DNA from: Natronoglomus mannanivorans
GTDB lineage: Archaea > Halobacteriota > Halobacteria > Halobacteriales > Natrialbaceae
Assembly (NCBI GenBank): GCA_025517485.1
Contig: JAOPKB010000005.1
Coordinates: forward strand, 62,001-126,000
DNA: 64,000 nt
Reading direction: 5' to 3'
Shown here one piece after another: positions 52,100 to 62,081 of this stretch. Each line of letters begins with the position of its first letter. The first letter of the stretch is position 1. The position numbers and the translations under genes were made by a program. The notes below the pieces were generated by a model. It had not been told where the DNA came from. It searched no databases and worked only from the letters and a program-made list of their open reading frames with translations.

Positions 52100-54616
52100 C
52101 TACATCAGGTAGAACAGCGGGAAGAGGATAACCCAGACGATGTCCACGAAGTGCCAGTAGAGGCCGAAGAACTCCACTGGCCGTGAATCCTCGAGGTAGG
52201 CGTCGATCGTAACGATCCGGAAGATCATGAACGACGCGAGGAACAGTCCGAGCAGGACGTGCAGCCCGTGGAGACCGGTCGTCACGTAGTACAGCGAGTA
52301 CTCGATCCCGCTGAACCAGAAGTCTTCCTGAGCGAACTTGTCGGACCACTCCCAGGTCTTGACGCCCATGAACGTCAGTCCGAGTACGAGCGTCGCGCCG
52401 AGTGTCGCGAGCAAGCCCTTCTTGTTCCCGCGTTCGGCCATCACCAGCGCGAGGATGACGGTGAAACTCGAGGTGAGCAGGATGTACGTGTTGAGCAGGC
52501 CGGCCCAGGTGTGGTCGGGAACCGGACCCCAGGTGTGCCAGCCGGCGTAGATCCGCATGAACACGTACGCACCGATCGCTGCGCCGAAGACGACGACGTC
52601 CGAGGCCAAGAAGATCCAGACGCCGAGTTTCGTGTTACCGACGTTCTCGAACGGCCAGCGTTCGGCGATGGCCATCTCGGGGGCGTTGAACTCTTCGAGG
52701 CCGAACTGGAACAACACGTACGTGAGAATCGCGAGGCCCAGCAGCGTGATACCCGAGTAGAGGTAGCTGAACTCACCATCGAGTCCTGCCGCCTCGGCGT
52801 AGGCCGGATCGAGCGACTCGATCAGCGCTGCAACCGACGACGTCATCCCACCGAGTCCGACGAAGAGCACGAACACACCGAGTCCGATTCCCAGCGGCCA
52901 GATACTGGCGTGATCTGCGTGTTCTTCCTCGTGCTCGTGGGTGTCCAGTTCGTGGCCGTGACCGTGGTCGGCCCGTGCGAGGTCGGTCCCCGTCGCAGTC
53001 CCGCCGTCGGTCGCCGCAGCCGCTTCGGCCGCGTCGTCGACGAACTCGAGGTGGCCGCTTCGATAGGAGGGACGACCGGGCCAGTTCTCGAGCGGTGGCG
53101 GCGAGGGGATCGCCCACTCTGCTGTGCGGGCGAACTCCCACGGATTGTCCGGGGCGTCCGGGCCGCTGACCAGGCTCTTCCCGAACGTGTAGAACATGAT
53201 CAGGAACGAGAACCCGAAGACGAACGCACCGACGGTCGCCATCTGGTGCCAGATCTCCATTCCTTCCTGGTAGTGGAAGACACGCCGTGGCGTATCCCAG
53301 GCGAGGAACATCGGGAAGTAAAGCAGGTTGAACCCGACGAAGTAGACCGCGAAGTGGATCTTCCCGAGGGTCTCGTTGTACATCTTCCCGCTGATCTTTG
53401 GCCACCAGTAGTAGAGACCGGCGACCAACGCTGTCACACCCGAGACCATCACGTAGTGGAAGTGAGCGACGACCCAGTAGGTGCCACGGAACTCGTAGTC
53501 GAGGACGACGGCACCGAGGAAGACCCCGGTGATACCGCCCAGGATGAACAATACGAGCGCACCCAGACTGAACAGGAACGGCGTGGTAAACCGAACCCGC
53601 CCTTTGACCATCGTGTAGATCAACGCGAAGACCATCAGGTCGAACGGCAACGAGATCCCGATCGTCGTCGCCATAAAGAGGGTCTTGATCTCGAGATTGA
53701 TGGTCGTCAAGAACATGTGGTGCATCCAGACGAGGAACGACTGGACGGCCACGAGGACCATCGCGATGATGACCCACTTTCGACCGACCAGTCGTCGACC
53801 GGTGAACGTCTGGAACGTCTCGAACATGATCCCTAACGCGGGGAAGAAGACGATGTACACCTCCGGGTGACCGAAGAACCAGAAGATGTGTGCCCACAGC
53901 AGGCTCGACCCCTGATCGGTCGCGAAGTACTGCGTCAGGAGGATGCGGTCGGTCGCCAGCAACAGCAGTGCAGCCAGCAGTGCTGCGAAGGCAAACAGCA
54001 TCATCCAGACGGTCAGGAGCCACGACCAGGTGAAAAGCGGCATGTTCCACAGTCCCATGCCTTCCGCACGCGAGCGGTGGATGGTCGTGAGGAAGTTCAC
54101 CGTCCCGAGAGTGATCGAGACGACGAACATGGTCAACGCGAGGATGGTCGCGTTCCCACCCGTGGTCGCCTCGATCGCGGGTGTGTACATCGGTACGTTC
54201 AGCGGAGCGTACATCGTCCACCCGCCGGCGAACGTGCCGCCCTGGAAGAACGAGATTCCGATGAGAATCCCCGAGAAGAGGTAGAGCCAGTAGCTCAGTG
54301 CGTTCAGTCGCGGGAACGCGAGGTCTTTGGCTCCGATCTGCAGGGGGACGAGGTAGTTCGCGAAGCCGGACGCGATCGGCGACAGGAACCAGAACACCAT
54401 CAGGAGTCCGTGCATCGAGACGGACTGGTTGAAGCCGCTGTCCGAGAGGATCGAGTATCCGGACGACCACAGCTGGACACGGAAGAGAAGCGCGAGAATC
54501 CCTCCGAACAGGAGGAAGAACATCGCCGTTACGAGGTAGAGGATACCGACGTCCTTGTGGTTAGTCGTCACGAGCCAGCGCTTGATCGACGTCATCGGCG
54601 GGAAGTCATCAGCCAT
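52100..54616 (-). CDS. coxA: Cytochrome c oxidase subunit I/III fusion
   Basis: This is 838 residues. Residues 1-560 are subunit I with haem ligands in VSMHGLLMVF (His69) and HFHYVM, the CuB/Tyr crosslink motif FGHPEVYIVF, and HHMFLTTINLE. A hydrophilic His/Glu-rich linker (about 540-600) joins the C-terminal subunit III part with RWPFENVGNTKLGVWIFLAS and GLHGLHVLLGLFL. It is the catalytic core of a haem-copper oxidase in the cell membrane. ATG 54616 overlaps the coxB stop (TGATG), so both are co-translated. Confidence 0.95.
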   Translation of the reverse strand: MADDFPPMTSIKRWLVTTNHKDVGILYLVTAMFFLLFGGILALLFRVQLWSSGYSILSDSGFNQSVSMHGLLMVFWFLSPIASGFANYLVPLQIGAKDLAFPRLNALSYWLYLFSGILIGISFFQGGTFAGGWTMYAPLNVPMYTPAIEATTGGNATILALTMFVVSITLGTVNFLTTIHRSRAEGMGLWNMPLFTWSWLLTVWMMLFAFAALLAALLLLATDRILLTQYFATDQGSSLLWAHIFWFFGHPEVYIVFFPALGIMFETFQTFTGRRLVGRKWVIIAMVLVAVQSFLVWMHHMFLTTINLEIKTLFMATTIGISLPFDLMVFALIYTMVKGRVRFTTPFLFSLGALVLFILGGITGVFLGAVVLDYEFRGTYWVVAHFHYVMVSGVTALVAGLYYWWPKISGKMYNETLGKIHFAVYFVGFNLLYFPMFLAWDTPRRVFHYQEGMEIWHQMATVGAFVFGFSFLIMFYTFGKSLVSGPDAPDNPWEFARTAEWAIPSPPPLENWPGRPSYRSGHLEFVDDAAEAAAATDGGTATGTDLARADHGHGHELDTHEHEEEHADHASIWPLGIGLGVFVLFVGLGGMTSSVAALIESLDPAYAEAAGLDGEFSYLYSGITLLGLAILTYVLFQFGLEEFNAPEMAIAERWPFENVGNTKLGVWIFLASDVVVFGAAIGAYVFMRIYAGWHTWGPVPDHTWAGLLNTYILLTSSFTVILALVMAERGNKKGLLATLGATLVLGLTFMGVKTWEWSDKFAQEDFWFSGIEYSLYYVTTGLHGLHVLLGLFLASFMIFRIVTIDAYLEDSRPVEFFGLYWHFVDIVWVILFPLFYLM

Positions 54617-55428
54617 CAGGCGTCACCTCCCTCGTCGTTTGCGTCGTCATCTTCGTCTCCGTTTGCGTCGTCTTCCGCTTCATCTTCTTCCTCTTCCTCT
54701 TCCATCGCAGCTTCTTCCTCCGCTAACCACTCTTCGAAGGCCTCCTCTTCCATCACGGTGATGTCGCTTTTCATGTTGGAGTGGCCCGCACCGCAGAGTT
54801 CGAAGCACTCGATACCGTCCTCGTAGACGACCTGGTCACCGTCACCCTCTTCGAGTGGATCAGTGGCGAACCAGGTCACGTCGGATTCGCCCGGAATCGC
54901 GTCGGCTTTCACCCGTTGCTCGGGGATGCCGAACGCGTGCCAGACGTCAGTTGAGGTCACGTTCACCCAAATTGCCGTGTCCTCGGGGACGACCATTCCC
55001 TGGTCGGCCGACGACGTCTCGACGCCGTTTTCGTACGCGAAGGTCCAGGAGAACGCCTGTCCCTCGACGTCGACCTCGAGTGCGTCCTCACCGGGGTTGT
55101 CGCCTTCGGGGCCCGTCTCGACGTAGATCAGCCACGTGTACGTCCAGAGGACCAGACCGAGGACGATGATCGCACTCAAACCGAACGATACGAACAGCTT
55201 TTTCCCGCCCTTTCCACCTGTCGGTAACTCCCCGAGCGTTGGTACGTCCTCGTCGTCCGTCGGACCCTCGCTGTCACGATACTTGTACGCGTTGTACAAG
55301 GTGTACGAGACGACGATGATCCCGACGAGTGTGCCGAGTCCGAGGAAGATAATGAAGATCTGCTCGAACACTTCGGCACGCGTTTGCAACGGCATCGGAG
55401 TCGGAAATGCGCTGAAGATTGTATTCAC
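54616..55428 (-). CDS. coxB: Cytochrome c oxidase subunit II (CuA)
   Basis: This is 270 residues. Two spans (about 22-46 and 80-103) precede the CuA domain: His164 (DVWHAFGIP), Cys208, Glu210, Cys212, His216 and Met219 in CFELCGAGHSNM. A long acidic tail (about 230-270) closes the protein. It passes electrons to the coxA/C fusion that follows directly. Compare the orphan at 4609-5478, which has the same ligands but only modest similarity elsewhere. Confidence 0.95.
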   Translation of the reverse strand: MNTIFSAFPTPMPLQTRAEVFEQIFIIFLGLGTLVGIIVVSYTLYNAYKYRDSEGPTDDEDVPTLGELPTGGKGGKKLFVSFGLSAIIVLGLVLWTYTWLIYVETGPEGDNPGEDALEVDVEGQAFSWTFAYENGVETSSADQGMVVPEDTAIWVNVTSTDVWHAFGIPEQRVKADAIPGESDVTWFATDPLEEGDGDQVVYEDGIECFELCGAGHSNMKSDITVMEEEAFEEWLAEEEAAMEEEEEEDEAEDDANGDEDDDANDEGGDA

Positions 55429-55963
55429 CTCGTTTGTAGTCCGCTTTTATATCGGACGATGCTTGCTGGGGCCACTTATCTATTTGGAAACGCCCCGACG
55501 ACAACCGCCTCGTCGGGGAGTGTGCGCCGGTTTTTTCGTTCGCCGATCAGCGACCGACGGTCGATGGCCCCCACGTCCGAGCCTCTAGGTGGACCTTCGG
55601 CCGACCCACCTTTTGTTTATCGTTCTGGTGCCGTACTAGTGACAACGGATTGTTAGCCGTTCTGATCGTCGAACGACCCACGTTTCGCCCGACTTGACCC
55701 GGCCGGCCGATCGAACGCGGAACTCGAGGCCGCCAACCTCGAGCGGCTATCGGAACGGACGGTCGTGAAACGCGATCGACTCTCTCGTTGGCCCCTCGTG
55801 AACGTTCGGGGGTGCTCGAGAACGACAGCCTCGAGTCCGAGTTACGGCGATCGGCCCGTTCGCTGTACTCGGTTACCGCCCTATCCGCGGACCATCGGTT
55901 GCGACGAGACACGGTCGGACCCTCGTCGAACTGTTCATATGCCCGACGGACGTAGAGAACTGT
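55429..55963. other. Intergenic stretch, nothing recognised
   Basis: About 535 bases between the cox operon and the amphi-Trp gene. AT-rich patch near 55435-55495 is likely the cox promoter. No coding frame with family resemblance or RNA gene was recognised. Confidence 0.45.
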
Positions 55964-56251
55964 ATGCCCGAAGAAGTCCTGTTCAAGTTCGAGCAATCGA
56001 TGGATCGCGCCGAAATCGCTTCGTACCTTCGCACCGTCGCCGATCGCCTCGAGTCCGACGAAGAGCTCTCCCTCGAGGCAGCCGACCAACACGTCACGAT
56101 GTCACCCCCCGGCCGGCCGACGTTCGAAATCAAAGCCGAACGCGAAACCTCCTCGAGCGGTGGCCCAGCGGAGCTCAGCGTCGAGTTCGAACTCGAGTGG
56201 AAAGAAGGTGAGGAGGGTGCAAGCGGTGACGGGAGTCTGACGATCGAATAG
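55964..56251 (+). CDS. Amphi-Trp domain protein
   Basis: This is 95 residues. EEVLFKFEQSMDRAEIASYL followed by SLEAADQHVTMSPPGRPTFEIKAE and a C-terminal ELSVEFELEWKEG match the small haloarchaeal amphi-Trp domain, named for an amphipathic strand with a conserved Trp. Role unknown, cytoplasmic. Confidence 0.85.
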   Translation: MPEEVLFKFEQSMDRAEIASYLRTVADRLESDEELSLEAADQHVTMSPPGRPTFEIKAERETSSSGGPAELSVEFELEWKEGEEGASGDGSLTIE

Positions 56252-56369
56252 TCGCCGTTCCGTGCGCTCTCTCGAGTGTTCGGAAGAACGGAGCGCGGGA
56301 GGAAGGGTAAACCGCGTGAAAACGAGCACACCGAACGAAGACGACCCACCCCGCGTTTTTCGATACCTG

Positions 56370-56828
56370 CTAGACGGCGACGACCCACACGCGAAACTCC
56401 TCGCCGAGACCGTACACCTGCTGGAAGACTGCGTCGAGAAAGTCGGCTATTCGATTCGCGTCCGCCCGCGCGCTCACCTGCACGTTGATCCCCTCCGCGT
56501 CCTCCGGTCTCGTGAGTTCGTCGATCGTGAACGCCGGATACTCCTCGAGCAGTGACTTGAGCGCCTCGAGTTCCTCGTCGGTGCAATCGAGATTGACGAG
56601 ATCCTCACTGAACTGGAGCCACGGGATCCCGAGTTCGGGGTCCGGAGCGTCTTCGCCCGCGCTCTCGTCCCCGTCGTCGCTTTCGCTCTCCCCCTCACCC
56701 TCGAGTGTAGCCGGATCGACCTCGAGTGTGAGGAACGGACTGGCCCGCTCGCGGTGGGCGATGATCGCGTCGACGAACAGCGTTCGACGATCGGCCGGAT
56801 CGACCGCGTCGAATCGAGTCTGTCCCAT
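56370..56828 (-). CDS. Conserved haloarchaeal hypothetical protein
   Basis: This is 152 residues with an acidic Ser/Asp/Glu insertion around 47-63. The ends ([20 protein letters not shown] and [17 protein letters not shown]) look like one alpha/beta domain. I do not recognise the family with confidence. It diverges from adk and shares its short promoter region; a CTTAAAG lies about 25 bases before its ATG. Confidence 0.7.
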   Translation of the reverse strand: MGQTRFDAVDPADRRTLFVDAIIAHRERASPFLTLEVDPATLEGEGESESDDGDESAGEDAPDPELGIPWLQFSEDLVNLDCTDEELEALKSLLEEYPAFTIDELTRPEDAEGINVQVSARADANRIADFLDAVFQQVYGLGEEFRVWVVAV

Positions 56829-56887
56829 ACACCGTTCGTCGGCCGCCTTTCTTTAAGCCTTTATGTGACGGCGGTCAACGTGAGGGT
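56829..56887. promoter_or_regulatory. Shared divergent promoter of adk and the hypothetical gene
   Basis: The 59-base gap contains TTTCTTTAAGCCTTTATG, giving TATA-like cores on both strands at about 25-30 bases from each start codon. Confidence 0.5.
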
Positions 56888-57529
56888 ATGGCAGACTCAC
56901 AGCCACGGATTCTCATCCTCGGGGCACCGGGAGCCGGCAAAGGGACACAGAGCGCGCGCATGGCCGATCACTTCGACATCGAGCACGTGACCACCGGCGA
57001 CGCGCTCCGCGCGAACAAGGACATGGACATCAGCGACATGGACACCGAGTACGACACCCCGCGCGAGTACATGGATCAGGGCGAACTCGTCCCCGACGCT
57101 GTCGTCAACGCCATCGTCGAAGAGGCCCTGAGTCAGGCCGGTGGCTTCGTCCTCGACGGCTATCCCCGCAATCTCGAGCAGGCCGAAGAACTCGAGGACA
57201 TGACTGACCTCGACGTCGTCTTACAACTGGAGGTCGGCGAGGGCGAACTCGTTCATCGCCTGACCGGTCGTCGGATGGACCCCGAGACCGGCGATATCTA
57301 TCACCTCGAGTACAATCCGCCGGAGGACGAGGACGTCGAGGAGCGACTGGTTCAACGCGACGACGACACCGAGGAGACGGTCAAAGAGCGGCTTCGAGTC
57401 TACCGAGAGAGTACGGAGCCGGTGATCGAGCATTACGAGGAGGAAGGTGTACTCGAGGTCGTCGACGGCGAGCAGTCGCCCGGCGAGGTGTGGGCGGATG
57501 TGAAGGCGACGATTGAAGACACGGTATAG
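56888..57529 (+). CDS. adk: Adenylate kinase
   Basis: This is 213 residues. P-loop [20 protein letters not shown] site [18 protein letters not shown], [13 protein letters not shown] and the [18 protein letters not shown] without zinc Cys. It equilibrates AMP, ADP and ATP. In many archaea adk sits just before DUF106-cmk-truB; here two pilin-like genes intervene. Confidence 0.96.
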   Translation: MADSQPRILILGAPGAGKGTQSARMADHFDIEHVTTGDALRANKDMDISDMDTEYDTPREYMDQGELVPDAVVNAIVEEALSQAGGFVLDGYPRNLEQAEELEDMTDLDVVLQLEVGEGELVHRLTGRRMDPETGDIYHLEYNPPEDEDVEERLVQRDDDTEETVKERLRVYRESTEPVIEHYEEEGVLEVVDGEQSPGEVWADVKATIEDTV

Positions 57530-57575
57530 GAGGCGGACATTTTCCTTTTAGGTATTGTCGACTTCAGCTTTGAAT

Positions 57576-57608
57576 CTGTATATTAATTATTCTTACATAA
57601 ATATACAG
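57576..57608. repeat. Inverted repeat after adk
   Basis: CTGTATATT at 57576-57584 and AATATACAG at 57600-57608 form a perfect 9-bp stem with a 15-base AT-rich loop. It lies 46 bases after the adk stop, at the start of the AT-rich island, and could be a terminator or a protein-binding site. Confidence 0.6.
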
Positions 57609-57759
57609 TGAATTATTGTCGTCTTGAAATGGCCGATCGGGTTTACGTCGCGTACTCCAGTCAATGATTACCGTGAGCTTTTGTCGTAGCAATCACTATC
57701 GCACTCCTAATTGTGACAAAGTACGAATATATCAGAGTCGATTATCTGCAAGAAGAGTC

Positions 57760-59952
57760 TCATTCAACTTCAAGGTGGGCGATTCGAATATCAAAGTAGT
57801 GTGATGAATTCCCAATAGATGGCTCATCTAATGGTTCTGGTCCGGTTGGTACCTGTGGTGGGATAGGATCACCAGTACCAATATCAGTATCATCACAGTT
57901 GTTGATGTTTTCTTCGCTATTTGTGAATATTTGACCGTTAATGATATAATCACCACTACAGGTTATCTCACCAAATGCGTGAAGATTACCATCAATTTCA
58001 GAGTTATTGAGGTTTGCATCACCAGCGACATAGACTGAACTATCAACTGGTTCACCACTAATTGTCACATCACCTAGCGCGTGAACCTCCCCATGCATAT
58101 TTGAATCAAGATTGAGTTCTACGTCACCGGTTACGTACACATCCCCTTCAAGAACCCCTCCAGAAACATTGAAATCACCATCTACGAATACATCCCCTCG
58201 AACAGTTGATCCATCAAGATACGCATCATCATCAACCCAAAGATCTCCTGGGACAACCCCATTTCTGAGTGTGAGCTCATCACGAACAGATAGATCTCGT
58301 GGACCACCGTTGAAATTGAGGTTTTCAATTAGTGCCTCACCATCAACAAGCAGATTGCCGTTAACGGTGGAGTGTCCGTCAATTGTCGCATCACCATTTA
58401 CGAGTAGATTTTCGTTTTGGTTCCAATTAGTCACATCCAGATCACCAGAGTGTTCTGTCCCGTGATATTCAGCAAAGGGATCATATATACCAACTCCGCT
58501 ATGTCTGGATGCTGCGTATGGTGACTTCCCCTTGAGATTCTCGTCATAGTGAAGATTCAAATGGTCATTCACTTGCTGCCCATTTATGTCATCAACCACC
58601 ATCGCACCATATACGGTGAGTTTGCCTTCAAGATCAACACTTGCATTACTAGCGTGAAGCAATCCAGTGAACTCTGGCCCAGTTGCAGGTTGACCGTTTC
58701 CTGTACCGTGACCAGCCCCACTGTCTCCTTCAATGATGATATTCTCTTCCACAAAGAACGTAATTCGTTCTGCTGCATTTTCGTTAGGAGTCATAACCTT
58801 AGTATCCGTTCCTGTCATAGTGAGTGAACCGTGAATATGAATTTCAAATCCTGCAAAAGCTTCAATCTCTACATCATCTAACTCTAGGTCTCCATCAACA
58901 ATTAACACAGAATTGTCGTTAACCGAGATAACGTCCTGATTAAAAGGGGTTTTATCTTCTGTATAGTAAATTCCTCCATCAAAATCACCTCCCTCATACT
59001 GTACTCCATTAGAAGTGCGCATTAGACTGGTCGTTGGAACCGGGGAATCAATATGTTCATTTGGACGCTCTTCATTGACCTGAAAATTAGGATGTGTGTT
59101 AATATTCCCAGAAGACAGTAATGTGCCATCAAGCACACTTCCTTGGCCGCCTCCACTAATTGCAGCGTCAACAGCGACTATGGCATCATCATTTTTATTA
59201 GTGTTTTCATCATAGGGGCCTTTCGTGGAGTCATAGCTATCCATATGGAAGTTTGGAAAGTCATTCCACTTGATGCTGTTTTCATTAGATAGACCGAGGT
59301 TCATGGAATAATCTGTAGTAGAATTTTGCCCATGGTCAAATAACACATGAACAGCCTTAGCACTCTCGTCTTTTGTGACATTTGCATTCAGATCCTCAAA
59401 GTGATTATACCAATGTTCGTAATACTCACTCTCGATTACTATCTCAACAGTCTCTGCATGAATTGGAACTGGTCTCTCTGTTCTTAGATGATTTATTTCG
59501 CCATTGAATTTATCCCCCTTCTCATATTCGAGTGCAGGTAACTGGATAAATGTAGATTGGTTTTCGTGAATATGATCTGGCCCACTAGTCATATGTCCGC
59601 CATCGATAATTATGCCACCTTCGTAGATTATATCGTTGTGAATTAAGCGACCCGTATCATACGTAATTTCTTCTCTCTCTCCGATAGAAATAGTAACATT
59701 TGCACCACTCGTGACCTCATATTCCTCCTCCATATTAGATAACGAAAAAGAACCATCGGAATGAATTGAATTATCTATGTTATGAGAGACTGATCGCATC
59801 TCATTTCGATCTTGTTCGATGGACGACTGATCTTCAATTGACGTTAGCGCTGAAGATCCGACGACAACAACAGTTACCGCAGAGACGAGCACAATCCCAA
59901 GGAGTAAGACGATTGCAAGTATTTCTGACTGTCCCCTACCCATGATTTTCAT
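57760..59952 (-). CDS. Pilin-like surface protein with bactofilin-type repeats, in AT-rich DNA
   Basis: This is 730 residues from ATG 59952 (ATGs at 59964 and 59943 are alternatives; an ATTAATTATA box at about 59976-59986 favours 59952). The N-terminus GRGQSEILAIVLLLGIVLVS is a type IV pilin/DUF7289-like anchor. A central region follows, and from about residue 500 on come many short strand repeats such as LLVNGDATIDG, GDVFVDGDFNVSG and GDVYVTGDVELNL that resemble polymer-forming bactofilin beta-helices. Base composition is far more AT-rich than neighbours, indicating transfer. Probably a cell-surface structural protein. Confidence 0.75.
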   Translation of the reverse strand: MKIMGRGQSEILAIVLLLGIVLVSAVTVVVVGSSALTSIEDQSSIEQDRNEMRSVSHNIDNSIHSDGSFSLSNMEEEYEVTSGANVTISIGEREEITYDTGRLIHNDIIYEGGIIIDGGHMTSGPDHIHENQSTFIQLPALEYEKGDKFNGEINHLRTERPVPIHAETVEIVIESEYYEHWYNHFEDLNANVTKDESAKAVHVLFDHGQNSTTDYSMNLGLSNENSIKWNDFPNFHMDSYDSTKGPYDENTNKNDDAIVAVDAAISGGGQGSVLDGTLLSSGNINTHPNFQVNEERPNEHIDSPVPTTSLMRTSNGVQYEGGDFDGGIYYTEDKTPFNQDVISVNDNSVLIVDGDLELDDVEIEAFAGFEIHIHGSLTMTGTDTKVMTPNENAAERITFFVEENIIIEGDSGAGHGTGNGQPATGPEFTGLLHASNASVDLEGKLTVYGAMVVDDINGQQVNDHLNLHYDENLKGKSPYAASRHSGVGIYDPFAEYHGTEHSGDLDVTNWNQNENLLVNGDATIDGHSTVNGNLLVDGEALIENLNFNGGPRDLSVRDELTLRNGVVPGDLWVDDDAYLDGSTVRGDVFVDGDFNVSGGVLEGDVYVTGDVELNLDSNMHGEVHALGDVTISGEPVDSSVYVAGDANLNNSEIDGNLHAFGEITCSGDYIINGQIFTNSEENINNCDDTDIGTGDPIPPQVPTGPEPLDEPSIGNSSHYFDIRIAHLEVE

Positions 59953-60123
59953 TACTAAAATCATTATCCACTGACTATAATTAATTTACTGGTGATAATT
60001 CCCCAACTGTTTTGGTTTAATAGATTGCGGGGCTCGGTGATATAATGGATTCTAACGGTATTCCGTGACAAAAGATTACAATGCTAAATGACTACTCGAA
60101 CAATCAGTCGTCGTCACATCGAG

Positions 60124-61680
60124 TTAATTGTTCTCGACGTCGACCTCGTGGTGGAAGATATTGAGGTAGGTGAGCTGTGGAGGGAGGTCGAATCCTTCCG
60201 GTTCGATATCAGGATGAACATTTGCGAGTTTCGGGTCGTGTTCGAAGTCAATGCTTCCACCCCCTCCCTGGAAGTGAACCGAGGAGGCGATGACGGAACC
60301 GCGAAACTCGATGTTCGACTGCATGCAGACTTGCGCGTCACAGCCACCTGTCCCATGCACCTCGTTCGGCCCTTCGAACTCGTCGTCTCTCGGCGCGTAG
60401 ATGATGCCCTCGAACGGGCTATCCCCTGTACCGATACTCACGTGCATATCGGAGGTGCCGTACACTTGCAACTGTTCGGCGTTGACTGTCCCATCACACG
60501 GATCGACGCACATCTCCTGACTCGCGACGTCGAGGTGACCTGTCGAGTAAATCTTCAGGGTGTGATTCTCGTCCGGCTGATCCCAGTTTTCGACGACGAG
60601 ATCGCCACCAGTAACCGAAATATTCCCGTCGACGACCAGCGTGACGTTTCCGTCCTCGAGGTTAACCGTGAGGTCCTCCTCGAGGTCGACCTCGTCCGCA
60701 AAGTACGTTCCGCTCGTGAGTTCCCCGTTCTGACTGGTACCGTCGACCGTCCCGAGGTGTTCCTCCTCGTCTTCAAACAGGGTCACCATCTCGTCGATAA
60801 CGGAGTTGATCTCCGGCAAGGACCCCGGCGTGTAGTCGTCTTCGTCGATACCGGGATTACCGCCTTCACCGACACCGCCGGAGAGGACCATTCCCGAGTC
60901 GAACGCGCCATCGATATCGAGGTGCCCCAGTCGAACCGTCACGGTCTGATTGTCGTGATCGACGTCCTGAATAACTGGCGCGCCGGCTTGCCGTGCGAAG
61001 TAGCCCTCCCAGCCGCGGTAGTACTCGCTTTTGACCGTGATCGTGACGCTGCTATCCTCGACCACGCTGGCGTTCCGGAAGGTTTGCGTTCGATTGTGTC
61101 CGATCGCGACGTCACCCGACCCCAGCGTCTGTTCGCCACCGACGGTCACGATCGGGAACGAGAACGTTTCAGTCGTAGGATCGTAGTGAATCGGTGGCGC
61201 GGACACCATCTGGGTCTGGTTCCCGGTTTCACGCCAGACACCGCCTGCCTGATAGGCGATCCGAGTACCGTCGTCTCCCTCGTATTCGATCGTCCCGATC
61301 GATTCGTTGATGAGTTCGCTCTCGTTGGCCACCACGCTGATCCAGCCGGTGTCTTTCTTGGCGACTGCGCCCTGTTGGCCTGCGGCGAGGTCCATCGTCT
61401 GTGAGATGTCGTCGTTCGTCGAGGACGACGCCATGACCGTGCTCAGTTCGACGAAGGCCCCTTCGACCCGTTCCCGTTCGCTTTGCTCCTGGATCTGATC
61501 CGTCGTCTCGCTGGCGACGAGCAAGATCCCGAGGCTGCTAATCGCGACCACTCCGATCAACAGGACGATACCGAGAACGGCGGTTTGTCCCCGATGGTGT
61601 ACTCGGTCCCGATCTCGGTCTCGACTTCGACTCCGGTCCCCACCCCGACCGGCATCTCGTTTCCGAGAGCCCCAACCCAT
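60124..61680 (-). CDS. Pilin-like surface protein, DUF7289-type
   Basis: This is 518 residues. A basic, Arg/Asp-rich 30 residues precede HRGQTAVLGIVLLIGVVAIS, the N-terminal hydrophobic segment of the pilin-like class. The body shares the plan of the neighbouring gene, with SEYYRGWEGYFARQAGAP (compare SEYYEHWYNHFEDLNANV next door) and strands like LTVNLEDGNVTLVVDGNISV, but normal GC content. The two are diverged paralogues. No enzymatic motif. It probably forms or caps a surface structure. Confidence 0.75.
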   Translation of the reverse strand: MGWGSRKRDAGRGGDRSRSRDRDRDRVHHRGQTAVLGIVLLIGVVAISSLGILLVASETTDQIQEQSERERVEGAFVELSTVMASSSTNDDISQTMDLAAGQQGAVAKKDTGWISVVANESELINESIGTIEYEGDDGTRIAYQAGGVWRETGNQTQMVSAPPIHYDPTTETFSFPIVTVGGEQTLGSGDVAIGHNRTQTFRNASVVEDSSVTITVKSEYYRGWEGYFARQAGAPVIQDVDHDNQTVTVRLGHLDIDGAFDSGMVLSGGVGEGGNPGIDEDDYTPGSLPEINSVIDEMVTLFEDEEEHLGTVDGTSQNGELTSGTYFADEVDLEEDLTVNLEDGNVTLVVDGNISVTGGDLVVENWDQPDENHTLKIYSTGHLDVASQEMCVDPCDGTVNAEQLQVYGTSDMHVSIGTGDSPFEGIIYAPRDDEFEGPNEVHGTGGCDAQVCMQSNIEFRGSVIASSVHFQGGGGSIDFEHDPKLANVHPDIEPEGFDLPPQLTYLNIFHHEVDVENN

Positions 61681-62081
61681 TACCGATCACCTATCTGACG
61701 GCTCCCCGGATTCATACACACGAAACGTTCGATCAGCCATATCAAGACGACCGTCCGTCCCGACCGTTCGCCACCGTTTATCTCGACCCACCACTCCCCG
61801 TCGATAGTGAGACACGTGTTCGTTCCAAACTCTCTCTTCGTGCTGATTTTCATTGATATCGACAGGAGTGGCCGATCCACCTCCGGTCGAATCGATCGTT
61901 CACGTTCGTTTATCTCACACCGGCGGTTGTGAAACCGGCCGTTCGCGTCCCGTCCGGTACCAGCTCGGTTCGACAGGCCAGTCGACGACCGGTGGTAACC
62001 CATTTCGGGGCGTGCTGTGAATCGACCGTGGCAACCGAAGATAAACACTTGTATACCGGACGTGACCTAGCCTCGAGATAG
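61681..62081. other. Intergenic stretch between divergent genes
   Basis: About 400 bases. A minus-strand frame through it (to 62048) ends in a hydrophobic stretch but has no family character. TTGTATACC at 62049-62057 is a plausible TATA box for the DUF106 gene. Confidence 0.4.

Noticed and set aside
52259..53836. A 525-codon plus-strand open frame
   Set aside because: Antisense of the coxA/coxC fusion.
60088..61404. A 438-codon plus-strand open frame
   Set aside because: Antisense shadow of the pilin-like gene, which has a clear N-terminal hydrophobic segment.
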